Shown here piece after piece: positions 1-10,866 of a stretch of 21,989 nt of DNA (positions are counted from its first letter, which is position 1; each line of letters begins with the position of its first letter). Origin of the DNA: Phallusia fumigata (Eukaryota; Chordata; Ascidiacea; Phlebobranchia; Ascidiidae); assembly GCA_008931825.1 (NCBI GenBank), contig QXVZ01005457.1, positions 1-21,989 of the forward strand, read 5' to 3'. A program made the translations under genes and the position numbers. Below the pieces are notes generated by a model, which was given only the letters and a program-made list of their open reading frames with translations, had not been told where the DNA came from and ran no database searches.

Positions 1-116
1 CTGTGTGGTGTGGTTAAATTGCCACAATTTCGGCGTCCTATGAGACCGCTAACATTTGTTTTAAGTAAACGCATCCCAAATCTTGAATTGAGTTTCGAAA
101 GATTTGAAGCGTTTTA
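1..116 (+). other. Open frame entering from the left edge, possible exon of an unrecognised gene
   Basis: Frame 1 is open from the first base to a TAA at 114-116 and reads LCGVVKLPQFRRPMRPL followed by TFVLSKRIPNLELSFERF. A donor-like GTAAAC starts at 65, so a real exon could end at 64 in phase 1. I could not find a phase-compatible exon joining it to the coding exons at 393-770. It may belong to the same gene through an exon I missed, to another gene, or be chance. I do not recognise the product. Confidence 0.25.
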
Positions 117-392
117 ACTTGTTTGGCATTTTCTGACCATATTTGGCCTTGACTGCCTTTTATCAGCTTCCATTCTATCCCCATGTCCTAAAACACGTTT
201 ACACAAAATGCAAAAAACACTAGATTAGAGTGCATGGCGAATTCAATCTCTGAATAAACCAAGTTTGGTCTTAAGTGTATAAACTGGATGTATATTTCGA
301 GTATTTAACGATCAACAAAAACGCCTCTACGGCACGAGCACCTTGTGCTTAATTTGTCCTTTAATCTTGCGCAAAACGTTGCTTGCCTAAAA

Positions 393-770
393 GTACAACA
401 CATAATTTGTCTAATAAGGACGAAACTCTACTTAAATGGCAAACTTGGTATAAATGTTTTCGAATGTTGATTACAAATATTAGCAGCAAAAGCCAATCGT
501 CGCTGCAGGAAGCACAAGAACCACAAAATACTTTTTACTTCCGATCCGGATGCCAGAAATACATCATTTGACGTCATCTACACAGAGTACGGGCGTCTGG
601 TGAAAGAAGCCGTTGGTATCAGTTACGTACGAATGACTCATTCTGAAAAGGAACATCGACGACTGGCGTGCGCTTACATTACCCACCAACCAGAAAATCT
701 AATAATTCCAGGAATTCTGTCTCACAAAGCGATGGCTGTGATGAGACCGCAAAGATGGCGACGGGTTTAG
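393..770 (+). CDS. 3' terminal exons of an unrecognised protein-coding gene (partial)
   Basis: Two exons join in frame: about 393-447 (an alternative acceptor gives a start at 419), then 509-770 ending in TAG at 768-770. The 61-bp intron has donor GTATAA at 448 and acceptor TCGTCGCTGCAG ending at 508. The split codon TG|G gives Trp, so phase agrees. The first exon reads THNLSNKDETLLKWQT. The last exon encodes 86 further residues, including KHKNHKILFTSDPDARN, FDVIYTEYGRLVKEAV and SYVRMTHSEKEHRRLAC, and ends in a basic RPQRWRRV. The composition is protein-like and charged, with no membrane span or motif I recognise. The 5' end is not determined. The gene converges on the USP16/45 gene. An ATTAAA at 1046-1051 is a possible poly(A) signal. 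The splice pair and phase support a real gene; function is unknown. Confidence 0.55.
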
Positions 771-1126
771 TGGAAATTTGTGGCTACAGGCTTGTGAATG
801 TGTCTTCTGTCGCCAATGCTAACAGTTTACTAATTTTTAGTACTTCTGTATGACATATAGATACCAATGCATCAGTTTAGAGCTAATGATTGAAGTAAAA
901 GCTTTGTGTGATGGGAAGAGTTGTATAACAATTACCAACATATCTATATGATTTTTGATTATTTGTGCGAAGCAAATTCGTAATAATCGAGACAAAGTCA
1001 GTGCATGTCGCTCACTGTTTCCATCTAGCGGTAGATCACCTTATAATTAAAAACACACACATTCAGGTTATTTAATAATTTATTGCACCGAGAAAAATAA
1101 AGCACCATGACGTCACTGCTACATCA
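771..1126. other. Intergenic 3' regions of two convergent genes
   Basis: No coding sequence is evident. The stretch holds the presumed 3' UTR of the left + strand gene, with ATTAAA at 1046-1051, and the 3' UTR of the - strand protease, with AATAAA (plus-strand TTTATT) at 1079-1084. The two signals lie about 30 bp apart and point toward each other. Confidence 0.5.
1079..1084 (-). terminator. Poly(A) signal of the USP16/45-like gene
   Basis: AATAAA on the - strand lies 43 bp downstream of the TGA stop at 1127-1129. Confidence 0.7.
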
Positions 1127-4100
1127 TCACAACAGACGTTCGTAGAAAAGGAGGTAAGCATTGCTCGAGAGTGCTTTGGCTTGCGACGACTTTGATACGG
1201 CGGTGTCACTAATATGATACCACACACCTGCGGGTGGGGACAAGTCGGTTGCACCTGTCAATCAAAATGGTAAGTTGTCAATCAAAATGAAACATAATTT
1301 TTTAAATCAGTGACAATAACACATGTTAGATGCAGCTTTGCGCGTTTGCCTAACAAGTTTCGTTCAGCAATGTGTGGTGGTAATGTGTTCAAATGTTGTC
1401 CGAATTGATTAGAATCGCAACTCAAACACGTTTTGGGTGTGCGAAATCATGCAACCAACAGGATATTATTGGTTATTAGTAGAACTACAGCAGACATACC
1501 TTCGTGATATTCCGGTACGCACTTCTGTCGGTTGATTAAAAGTGTCGAAAGACGATGGTTGGCAGGTCGCACTTTAACGTAGGCCGTGTAGTGTCCTCTG
1601 CTGAGGCTTCCCGAGTGTTCTACAATCCCGTATAGATGGTAGAGAATCCGGCTTTGATCATCTGCAAATTCCTGACAATACAAGAATCTGCTTTACTTCT
1701 TGATGTATTTAAAAAGCGTAGTAGACAAATATTTAAACAAACTCCACATTAGTCCAGCGTGCATCAATATTCATTGAGATATTTTTGTGTTCTTCCTTCC
1801 GGCCCTTGAAACTATCCGGCATAAGGGTTTCTTTCGGTTGTTTGTTTTCCTGTCGAACTCCACCCTCTTTACCTAACACGGGTGGTTAGCCCCCCCTCGG
1901 CTGGTCACACCAACGTCACTCCCCTTCCCTCCAGTCGTGTTTTCTCATATTGTTCCAAACTCACTATCTTGTGAGCTTCCGCTACATAACGGCTTGTAAT
2001 TGCGGTGTAGCTGCAGCGCGTTAAACCTCGACCCACCAATTGCGCTATGTTTCTCATTCACCAAGCGAAGTAAACTTAACTCAACTCAACTTAAGTAGCG
2101 GAAGCCTAACCCGGACCAACATTCGCTGAGTGGACGCTGTAAAGACTTACATACAAGCACAGACCGGGGCTTACTAAGAATTAGAACATGATACCGTGCC
2201 GTTATAGATAAACATGCACACACACATTGTCTGTATTTGTGTATGGCTGGAATCAGGTCTTCCGTACTTGCAACGTTTTTACACGTACCTTGCAGTCTGT
2301 AGTGCAAAACGGCGCAAGATCCAGCAGAATGGGAATTTCAACGTGCTTGTTAACTTTGCGTAAGTTAAACCCGACCTGTAAACAATACGTCTGATTCATT
2401 TTTGCAACAAGCATACACATGAAAACTGCCTAAAAAGATTTTTTTTGACAGATTTTTTTTGCAATCCAATAAAATGCAACTCGATTTTGTCAAACCTGAT
2501 GAAATCTTTTGAGGTGTATAATGAGGACCGGTGGAGGTGTGTGTATCAACATCTGTTTGCTCGCGCTACAGTATACCACTTTTTGCTTGTCTGTAAAACA
2601 TGTAACAAGCAGATTTCAAAGCTTGATGGATGGTTAGTGTAAATGCCCAGTGCTTTAAAATCTTGTCACAGTTGCTTGGTGAGCAAATTAAAGTCACCAA
2701 ATGAAACAAAGTAACAATTCAACACAAATTTTGTTCTGCTATTTAAATATTCTGGAACTACTAGAGCATCAATGATTTTTTTAATTTGTATATGTTCTGC
2801 CTCTAATATTCTTAAAATATTTGTTTTTCTGTGTTGTTTTTCTGCCCTTGTGTTTCTTCATTTTATCACATAATTATAGTTTTACAACCATTTAATCTTT
2901 CAAACCAAATTAATTTCAGTCCTCTGTGTATCCCAAGTGGTTAGACCTAACTTGCACATACCTGGTGGATTTTGGTTTTTAGTGCAATTCTCACAACCGA
3001 ACATGTTGCTGCCAGTCAACATTTCTGCCATAGTGAATTGATGTAAACATGACTGCACAGAACACTCCTGTATAACATTAAAACAGTTACGATACAGGTG
3101 ATGTCCTGTTACAAACACAAGTTTCAATGTAACTACTGCTTTTTGAAAAAGGTCAGTAAACAAGTGTCTGTTAAACCTTTACCCGTCAGGCAACATGTTG
3201 AATGATCCTACAGAAACCAATTCATTTTGTGTAAGGTACACATAGCTGACAAAAGTACCTGATCTCTTGGTTGGTATCGTGTTCCCAGTGATTGAGGTAA
3301 ATCCCTGCAGAAGGACATGCTCTTTTTCACAGGTTGGTGACCAACTGGTGTGTCAAACAATGATTCGGAAGTTAGTTTCTACAAATTATACAATAAAGTC
3401 ATTGATCAGGTGATCAGCTTGATTTTATAGGCATACTAAATTTCAAAAAGCACACTATCACAGAAAAATCTAGATAGATTTGATTTCTGAGAGCCCAGAA
3501 AAGCTTGTCATCATCACAAATCAACAATTGTTTTTGGAAATGTTTTGGTTTGAAACAAGTATATCTGTTTGTTGTAGGTCTTAAACATCAAAGCATGTAT
3601 AGTATAACAGATGCCTTTAATCATATTTTTAGAACTAAAAAATCTAATTTGCTCATTGACATAAAACAACCCTACAAAAATGAAATGCATTGTTTTACCT
3701 TGTTAAATTTGTTTACTGGGGTCTTTGCCACTTGACCATATGGTTCAATCTCGCTGCTACTATCTTTCTCAGTTGTGTTTTTGTCTTCACTGCATGAGCT
3801 CCCGTCACTGCACGACGCTTGCAAAGAGTCTATCGTGCTTCCATTCCCAGGAACATCACTGGTAGTCTGTTCAACTGTCGGTAGTTCAACTGGTGCCATG
3901 TCCAGTGCCCCTCCCTTCACCTTAAAAAAGACAATATGCTTTTAGATACTATTCTAAAATGTGGCAGTAGGCATACATTTTTGCTAATTCAACATTAACA
4001 TAATTTACTGCTAAATTCCATTTATTTGAAAATGGTATTTTTCAGAAAAGGGCCAAAAGTGATTTTTACAAGGTAATATTCTTGAAGTATGGTACATTAG

Positions 4101-7100
4101 TTGCAAATAATTTTTCTTAAATCTGAAACAATCCAACTGTTAATCTTAAAAGGGAAAGCATAGCTTGGTAATTGCAAGAAGAAAGCATTTGTATTGTTAA
4201 TTCTTGCATTGTTTACCATAGACCAGAGGTCAACAACCTTAAGTAATAAAAAAGCCATTTTGACCAGTTGCTACCAATCACCCACATAACACCTGTTTGA
4301 TCATGAAATTAAATCAGCTATGCATGCAGTTGCTCTAGATTGATGTTTCAATAAATTGTGTAACATTTATGACATCAACATTATAGTGCAACAACAATGC
4401 AAAAAATGTGTCACATTAACAACTGTCTTTTTGAGCGGGTTTGCCAAAGCCCTTAGTCCTTAGTTTGAAAACGCTCAATGTGTAAAAAAACAGAACATTG
4501 TTGTATTTCATACCCGTTTGTTTTCTTCTTCATCAGAAACTTGTTCCACTGGTTTTGTGTCATTGGATAAGGATAAATCAGCTAGGGCACAACAGATTGC
4601 ATTTTCAGCTATTTCTTTTGCAAGGTTGTCGATTGACTTGGGGCTTTTATCTACAGAAGTAAATTGATGGTATAGCTCTTGCGTAGTAGTAGGTTGCTAA
4701 CTTAGTTTTTAAAAATGTCATTAACTACCTGCTGCTGATTTCTCATCAAAAAGTTGTTGTTTACTTTTGAAATTTTGTCGGCTTTGCTTTTTTGCTTCCC
4801 GTTTTGCTTTCTTGCGGGCATGCTTGCTTAGTGGGGTACTAAAAACAAATTTCCACATTAGTTAAAAAAATCAAAAATGTATTTTCGGTCTGTATGTAAT
4901 ATAATATCTTTGCTAAATCATTTACTCATTTACATTAAAAAACATATGGTACCACTTTGCATTGTCAGCAGTTTCGGCAGACACCTGGTTGTCCCCAGCA
5001 CCATTCATTGGCTTCTTGGTATTTTTTGCACCATTTGCTTTGTGGTGAGGTTTAAATGTGCGCTTGTCATCAATGATGGGCAGAGAAATATCACAAAACG
5101 GTTCTTTCACACCCGTCACCTGCAATGAGTCATCAGTAGTATTAGTACCAGGTAATTATGTTTGTAGATTGTGTTGTTGGGCAGAATAATTATGTTAAAG
5201 CAAAGGTTGTTGTTGATTTGGTACATGCTAACTCTAAAGGGGTCCCTTGTGCTTAACAAAGTTGTACCAATTATTCTGAAAAACTGTAAATCTACAGAGC
5301 AAGGGTTGCTTTTAATTAATAAAGCAAATATGTTTTAAAGCATGCCACAATGTTCCCTACCATAAACAGCCCCTTTGCAACCATCTTTTTTATTAGCAAA
5401 CTGATTAAAAGATATGTTTGAATGTTTCAATAATTATACATTCAAAATACCACGTATGCCAAAATTTCTAACATTTATTGTGGGAAAACACTTACAGTTC
5501 CACATTCATCACAGAGAACTGAGCTTAGTAGTGTTCCGCCAAACACAACATCAACAAGAGATGGTTCATTTTCAGATACTTCGATGCCGTAAGCTTTTAT
5601 TGTTGCTTTTGTTTCCTCAGGCACATCTTTAGCTTTTGCTCGCTCCAGGTTTAATGCTCTCAGGATGCCGAGTTTCTTTCTCTATCAATAGGATTTAAAA
5701 CAACTAGGTCACACAGATGCTTGGTTCCAGACAGCTAATTAAAAAAAACCTTTGTGTCTTCCAGCTTTATGGCACCGAGAAGTGAATGTAGTAGCTCTTG
5801 ACTGTCCTGTTGTTGGTATCCCTGAAATCTTGCATTTCTAAATAATTTTAAAATATTAATTTGTTGGGTGTCATTTGTACTTAAACAGGTAACATGGTTG
5901 TGAGGTATAGTGTATTCATTGCTGAAAAATAATTTTTCAATAAATTTTAAAACTGCCTTTTTCTAAACCTAACAGTCAAAATTGAAGCTTTGTCTGCCTA
6001 AAGCAGTGGTTCCCAACCTTTTTAATGCATTCCCACCTGTGTTTATTTTGGAACCTTTCATTCCTCTCCAGTTAGACAAGTAGTGATATTAAGTAATGTT
6101 AAATGGTTGGGAACCATAGGTCTAGAAATTCTACACTTATCATTAATTACGAAGTGAAAATTCCTCCCCATAACTCACAAAATTCCTGGAAATTCCTACC
6201 CAGATAGCAACTATCATGCAACAAGCATTGCATTTGTGTACAAGGTTTCACTTTTTTGGCATCACAAATTTTGTCAAAATTAAAATCTACTGACTTGTTG
6301 CAAATCTGATTAAAAAGCGCCTTTGGGCTTACAACCCTAGTCCGTCGCACTTGACGCTTTTGATTGTTCTGTGGTGTGATAGTTTGTAGAGAAACTGCAG
6401 CTTCCATAAATGTCAACAGTGCCAGTGTTGTTGGTCCCAGTACAGCGGGTGTGTATGTTAGTGGAGGGACACTTTCATCATTAAGAACAATGGTGGAAGT
6501 TGCTCGATCATCGAAGAGCTTCTTATGGTGTTTAAGAAGAGCGTGGAGTGATGGTGTTTGCCAAAGATTCTACAAATATTGTTGTATTATGTATACATGC
6601 CCTTTTTTATTTGCAACAGTTAAAATCATAAACCACCTAAACCAAGACAAACGATTAGGGAATATTGTATTTAATTTAAAGATCAGACAACATCAAATCA
6701 CTTGTGTTCAACGTCTGTCAACAAACAAACCAAGCAGAATTTCAATTGTCTGGTTCTACTTCTGACAAATCAAATACATATTTACAAGGTTTGGTACATT
6801 TTTTTCACCTGCATTACACTGTTAAAAAAACATGTGTTTCCAAGATTTTGTAGTCCAATAGGCTGGGGAAGTATTGCTTCCTCAGAGGCAGAAAGTGTTA
6901 TCTCAACACACTCTTCTGATCTCGATTTTTCTTCAGATGAAGTTTCTGAGAAGTGAGTGTCGCATAACAGACGTAAGCAAACCTTGTACATTAAAGACAA
7001 GTCGTTGTTACTTCATACCTTCTTGTTCGATCTTGACGTTTTTGACAACACTTGGACTATTTCTGCTAGGAGTTCTTTGGTTCTGCTTTGCGTTGTTTCG

Positions 7101-7127
7101 ACGTTGCTTAACCCGTTTTTTCACCAT
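1127..7127 (-). CDS. usp45: Ubiquitin carboxyl-terminal hydrolase of the USP16/USP45 family, 15 exons, lacking ZnF-UBP
   Basis: Cysteine deubiquitinase. Coding exons: 7127-7019, 6945-6809, 6569-6295, 5837-5750, 5681-5496, 5119-4953, 4838-4729, 4650-4514, 3920-3699, 3378-3259, 3067-2962, 2590-2496, 2375-2289, 1671-1500, 1227-1127. They join to 703 codons plus stop with all phases agreeing and GT..AG ends. The Cys box [16 protein letters not shown] has the nucleophile at Cys75. QQQDSQELL is at 182-190. The His box GHYTAY has His640, and WYHISD holds Asp678. Zinc-ribbon pairs are CDEC (260-263) and CENC (542-545). A lysine-rich stretch (about 326-338) and an acidic, Ser-rich insert split the domain, as in the family. 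Motifs such as [11 protein letters not shown] and [12 protein letters not shown] look closer to USP45 than to USP16, so this may be the single tunicate co-orthologue of both. The N-terminus MVKKR resembles human USP16, but the ZnF-UBP (about 120 aa in relatives) is absent. Human relatives are just over 800 aa. Family roles include histone H2A and repair-linked deubiquitination; its role here is inferred. Confidence 0.95.
1780..2110. repeat. GC-rich, SINE- or MITE-like insert in the intron before the His-box exon
   Basis: This block is richer in G+C than the surrounding intron. It contains a 10-bp inverted repeat, CTTCCGCTAC at 1976-1985 and GTAGCGGAAG at 2095-2104. The - strand has B-box-like GAGTTCGACAGG and GGGTCGAGG motifs. 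I see no clear target-site duplication or A-rich tail, so the family is not identified. Confidence 0.3.
4223..4290. repeat. hAT-like terminal motif, single end
   Basis: CCAGAGGTCAACAACCTT at 4223-4240 resembles the CAGNGGT..CAACC ends of hAT-type elements. No matching inverted end was found in the following 200 bp, so it may be a decayed fragment within an intron of the protease gene. Confidence 0.25.
6004..6119. repeat. Small hAT-like MITE in an intron of the protease gene
   Basis: The left end CAGTGGTTCCCAACCTTTTT (6004-6023) faces the right end GGTTGGGAACCA (6105-6116), forming terminal inverted repeats. The left side shares the word for TGCATTCCCACCT with the element at 12844-13070 in inverted orientation, so the two appear to be one family. 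A related fragment with ATTCCTCCCC follows at about 6150. A clean 8-bp target duplication was not found. Confidence 0.55.
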
Positions 7128-7596
7128 CCTGTGGCCTTAATATATTCAAGTCTTTGCTACAAATAATATACCTTTAAATTCAAGTAAAACACATCAGGTG
7201 CGATCGTAGACAGACCTTACTAATGTCAAATCACAATGCTACTCAGTCCATTTCACTGTATTGACCCACGTTTTGCATGCGCCAGTAATTAAATGGCACA
7301 CTGGAATAGAGATTTACATATCATGGCAAGTGCATGTCCCGTTGCACGTTGCAATAAAATTTGTAGGTTAATTCGTTTAACTCCAAGCGTTTGTAAGTAT
7401 GCCACATGAAAATAGATTGCTAAAATATACTTTAGCACTTCCCGAACAAGTTAAAAATATCTGCCTAAATTAGGGGATTTACCCCGAAGCAAAAGTCAAA
7501 AGATAGATAGAAATCATATTTGTCGAGGAGCGTGAAGTGAACGTGAATGCTGTGCATGTTTTCCCAGGAGTTTAAGGATTTAGTGATGGACGATTG
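7128..7596. promoter_or_regulatory. Head-to-head intergenic region, probable bidirectional promoter of USP16/45-like and PEX7
   Basis: The 469 bp between the two divergent start codons must hold both promoters and both 5' UTRs. There is no obvious TATA box in a fitting position. An acceptor-like TTTTCCCAG ends at 7568 on the + strand upstream of PEX7. On the - strand CCACAG ends one base before the protease ATG. These could be sites for spliced-leader addition, which is common in Ciona; that is inference. Confidence 0.5.
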
Positions 7597-7597
7597 A
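7586..7597 (+). promoter_or_regulatory. Three-codon upstream ORF overlapping the PEX7 start
   Basis: ATG GAC GAT TGA encodes MDD and stops. Its TGA (7595-7597) shares the A of the first in-frame PEX7 ATG (7597-7599), giving TGATG. If transcribed in the 5' UTR it could force reinitiation at 7597 or at the next in-frame ATG, 7606. Confidence 0.35.
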
Positions 7598-9920
7598 TGA
7601 TAGAAATGACGTCCTTCCACACACAAGGCCTTCATGGATATTCCGTAAAATTCTCCCCTTTTTCACCAACACGGCTTGCATGTGTTGCATGTCAACAGTA
7701 CGGAATTTCAGGTAAGTTGCTAATTTTGTGCAAACATTTATTGTTCCTGAAGTAAGGATGTTCAAAGTAGAACAGCGGTTAATTTAGAATAAGGGTTTTA
7801 AATTCAGATATAGGAATAACTTGTTACATAAATTTTAGCAAAATGAAGTACAGAATTGCAATTAACAGAACATTGAAGAACCAAATTTTAAACTTTAAGA
7901 GGTTTCCCATGCATGGGCACTGCCAGAAAATTTTCGAAGAGGGGGCAAATCTTAATGCTTCCACACACACACATAGATAAATCTCGGTATTAGGTAATTA
8001 TGATAGAACATTTATAGTCTCTGTATTAGGTAATTGTGATAGAACATTTATAATAAAGTACATTTCGAAATAAACTCAACTTAATGAACAGTGCATTTAA
8101 AAGTTTTTCAACCTTGTACTTGTAGCATCTTTGTGCAATTAGCATCTATTATTATGTAGACAGATTTGGATTTGCATCTGCTTGATTGGAATCCTTAGGA
8201 TTCGTTATTCTATTCTCAACATTCCTGGCTTGCAATTGGAAAAAAAATTAAAATTATTATGATTGAACCTAAATATGTTGTGTGGTTAGTGGTTTAATTT
8301 AAGTTTTGTATGCATCATGAAGGAACTGCTGCTCTTCTTATATTTGAATTTGATCCCAACTTTAATGCCCCGATTGCCATTACACAAACATGCAAATGGG
8401 AAGATGGCTTATTTGATGTCAGCTGGAGTGAACTTGATGAATCAGTTTGTGTTACTGCTGGAGGGGATGGTGCAATTCAAGTGTGGAACATAGCTAACAA
8501 CGTAAGTAAAGTATTTTACCGTTTAATATGTTACTGCTATCTGCAATTGATGTTTATGTTTATGATATCTGTACATTGTTTTAATTGTCAAATTCCTTTT
8601 CACTTTGGTATCTGTCTTGTTTATCCCAGTACCTTGATTTACAAATGTATATCTGCACATGTCTGCTTTTGGAGTTGTGCGAAATTTACATGCAATACAA
8701 TGTTATGTGAGTCGCATGAAATATTTTGTCCAGGTTCCAATGTTGGTGTTGCAAGAACACCAAAAAGAGGTGTATACAGTGGATTGGTGCCACACTGGAG
8801 ACAAAAATCTAGTTATATCTGGCTCCTGGGACAACACAATAAAGTTATGGGATATTGGAGCTGGTATAGGGAAGTCTGTGGGAAATTTTGCTGGTCACTA
8901 TGGTGTTGTGTACAGTGCAATATGGTCCCCACATATTTCTGGTTGTTTTGCCAGCACTTCTGGTATGTGACAATAGTTCCAGCACTTTTGCAATTTTTTA
9001 GCACCAAGTGACTTGTTTACGTGTGTCACATTTGTGCTTAAAACCAGATTTTAACAGGTGTGTTAAAACAGAGGTTTATGTTTGAAAGTTTTTTTAAAAC
9101 CAAGTTAATTTCTTTTTCTTTCCAAAAGTTAACTGATCGATCCCAATTGTTTTGTAGCTGATGGAACTGCTCGAATTTGGGATGTAAGAAAGCAGTACAT
9201 GCCACAACATGTAATACCTGCCCATGAAACAGAGGTGCTTTCATGTGATTGGTCAAAATATGATGACAAAATACTTGTTACAGGATCTGTAGACTGCTCA
9301 CTGAGGTAATCACTGGTATATATGCTTTAGTTGGTTTTGCACTGATGTTTTATTTGTACAAGACATCTGTATGCACATTATAATTATGACATATATCTGG
9401 GCAAGATTATATCATTATTTGTATTTGTTGCAAGAGTTTGGGATTTAAGAAATACCAAATCATGCTTATGTCAAATGTGTGGTCACACATATGCAGTGCG
9501 GCGTGTCCGTTGTTCACCATACGTAGCTGGAACTGTAGCAAGTTGTTCCTATGACTTCACTGTGAGGTAAGATGTGACAAAGCTCTTTAAAATTATGTTT
9601 ATAGTACCCTTAAATATCTGTAATAAAGCAAACTGTGCAAAATTAGCATAGAGCTTTCCTTAAGAAAGCATGTAACAAATTAAAATAGTAAATTGTTAAG
9701 CATAAATTAATGTGTTTCGAACTTCATATTTTATAGGACGTGGGATTTTCTTAAGCCTCAAGGACTAAGTCCTCTTTTAGAGACAATTGACCACCACACA
9801 GAGTTTGTGTATGGAGTGGATTTTAGTACTTTTGTTCCTGGTTTGGTAGCTGACTGTGGATGGGATGAAACTATCCGACTTTATAAACCCCAATCACTTA
9901 ATGTTCTTCAAACTCTATAG
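7597..9920 (+). CDS. pex7: Peroxin-7 (PEX7), WD40 receptor for PTS2 peroxisomal import, 6 exons
   Basis: Cytosolic receptor that binds PTS2 signals and carries enzymes to the peroxisomal docking complex with a PEX5-type co-receptor. Exons: 7597-7711, 8323-8501, 8734-8962, 9158-9305, 9435-9566, 9737-9920 (TAG). They total 987 bp (328 aa; human 323), all phases consistent. The start [17 protein letters not shown] and [12 protein letters not shown] match the PEX7 N-terminus. WD-repeat ends follow in order: IQVWNI, IKLWDI, ARIWDV, RVWDLR, RTWDF and the terminal IRLYKP. Diagnostic stretches include [28 protein letters not shown]-like [27 protein letters not shown] and [10 protein letters not shown]. 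The start is the first in-frame ATG after a TAA; Met4 (7606) is an alternative. The acceptor before exon 2 (CATGAAG) has a weak pyrimidine tract but gives the right protein. A fragment of its last exon recurs at 14641. Confidence 0.97.
7982..8053. repeat. 36-bp tandem duplication, two units, in PEX7 intron 1
   Basis: Units 7982-8017 and 8018-8053 share TATTAGGTAATT followed by GATAGAACATTTATA and differ at only a few bases, which indicates a recent local duplication. Confidence 0.85.
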
Positions 9921-10107
9921 GAGGCCTTGCTTTAATGCCCTGGTGTTGCCTAATTTGAGCTTAGTATAATTTAAAGTTCTGTTTTAGGTGTTTTCTAATT
10001 TGCCTCTGGGTGTTTGTCAAGCAAAGTGCTGCTCTTTCTTTCTTGATGTTTGAATTTGTTAAAAAGAGATTGTTGTCTAATTTGTTGCACTGTGTTTTAG
10101 GTAGATT

Positions 10108-10113
10108 AATAAA
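10108..10113 (+). terminator. Poly(A) signal of PEX7
   Basis: Canonical AATAAA 188 bp past the PEX7 stop codon, in the only clear position before the convergent copy A gene. Confidence 0.65.
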
Positions 10114-10574
10114 ATGCAATGATTTATGATCTTGCTACTAAAAGAGACGTTTCCATTAGAGGTCCATTTTCTTTGGTTAGAGCGTTTATGAGCACTAGCT
10201 TTCTTTACACTTGAAGTTTGTTTTGGCCGGAAAGCTCCAAGTCTGCAGAGGAAATCTTTCAACAAGCTCTCTGTTTGCCAACCGACTTTGTGTTATAGTG
10301 AAAAGGGTCAATCAAGACACAAAAAAGAAAGGTGTACTTTTTTCAAGCAAATATTGTCCGAGTGACAAAGGTTTAAACGTTTTTGGCACTTTACATTTTT
10401 TGAATGACACTTTTTTGTTTTGCCTTTGAAGCCTGTCGGGTTGTAAACATTATTCACAGTTGCACACGAAACTATCCTATCAAACTCCGTAAAAAATACT
10501 TTCAGAAAATGTTGCAAAACCAAACCTAGAACTTGACGTTGCTAAAAAATCATAAATCCAACTTTCATAAAATA

Positions 10575-10580
10575 TTTATT
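10575..10580 (-). terminator. Poly(A) signal of UNC93A-like copy A
   Basis: Canonical AATAAA on the - strand, 287 bp past the TAA at 10867-10869. Confidence 0.55.
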
Positions 10581-10866
10581 TGTCAAATATATATTTACGA
10601 ATAATCTTGTGTATAATATCATGTACAATACACAGCAGGACATGAGGAATCACATATGCACAGTATAAAATTATTATGTATGAATTATATGTACAGTGCA
10701 TTGCAGACGGAAGCCGGGGAGCCTGGATGCACTGGTCGTGTATTGAATCATGTGGAAGCATATGCATGACTGCCAAGATACGAAGTAACCTAATACTATT
10801 TTGCTTTGTGTTAAGGGTTTGAGAGGTATGACTATGAAAAACTGTTGGAATTGGTAGTTTTCATGC

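Larger units (their letters stand above)
9921..10866. other. Intergenic region between PEX7 and UNC93A-like copy A
   Basis: The left part is the PEX7 3' UTR, with AATAAA at 10108-10113. At the right, AATAAA on the - strand (10575-10580) serves copy A. The middle (about 10305-10385) resembles 15024-15100, downstream of the fossil PEX7 exon. No coding potential is convincing here. Confidence 0.6.

Noticed and set aside
2086..2307. 73-codon - strand frame with [12 protein letters not shown]
   Set aside because: Its first part overlaps the 2375-2289 exon in a different frame, and the rest is intron after the GTACGT donor.
3242..3310. Acceptor CTGCAG at 3315 as the start of the protease exon 10
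   Set aside because: It gives the wrong phase; the TTTGTAG acceptor at 3379 gives a 120-bp exon in phase with both neighbours.
8310..9011. Long continuous + strand frame of 233 codons
   Set aside because: It begins in PEX7 exon 2 and then reads through introns and other frames; the spliced PEX7 model explains the coding parts.
10211..10523. Short open frames on both strands downstream of PEX7
   Set aside because: No domain, start context or splice support; the partial match at 15024 keeps no reading frame.
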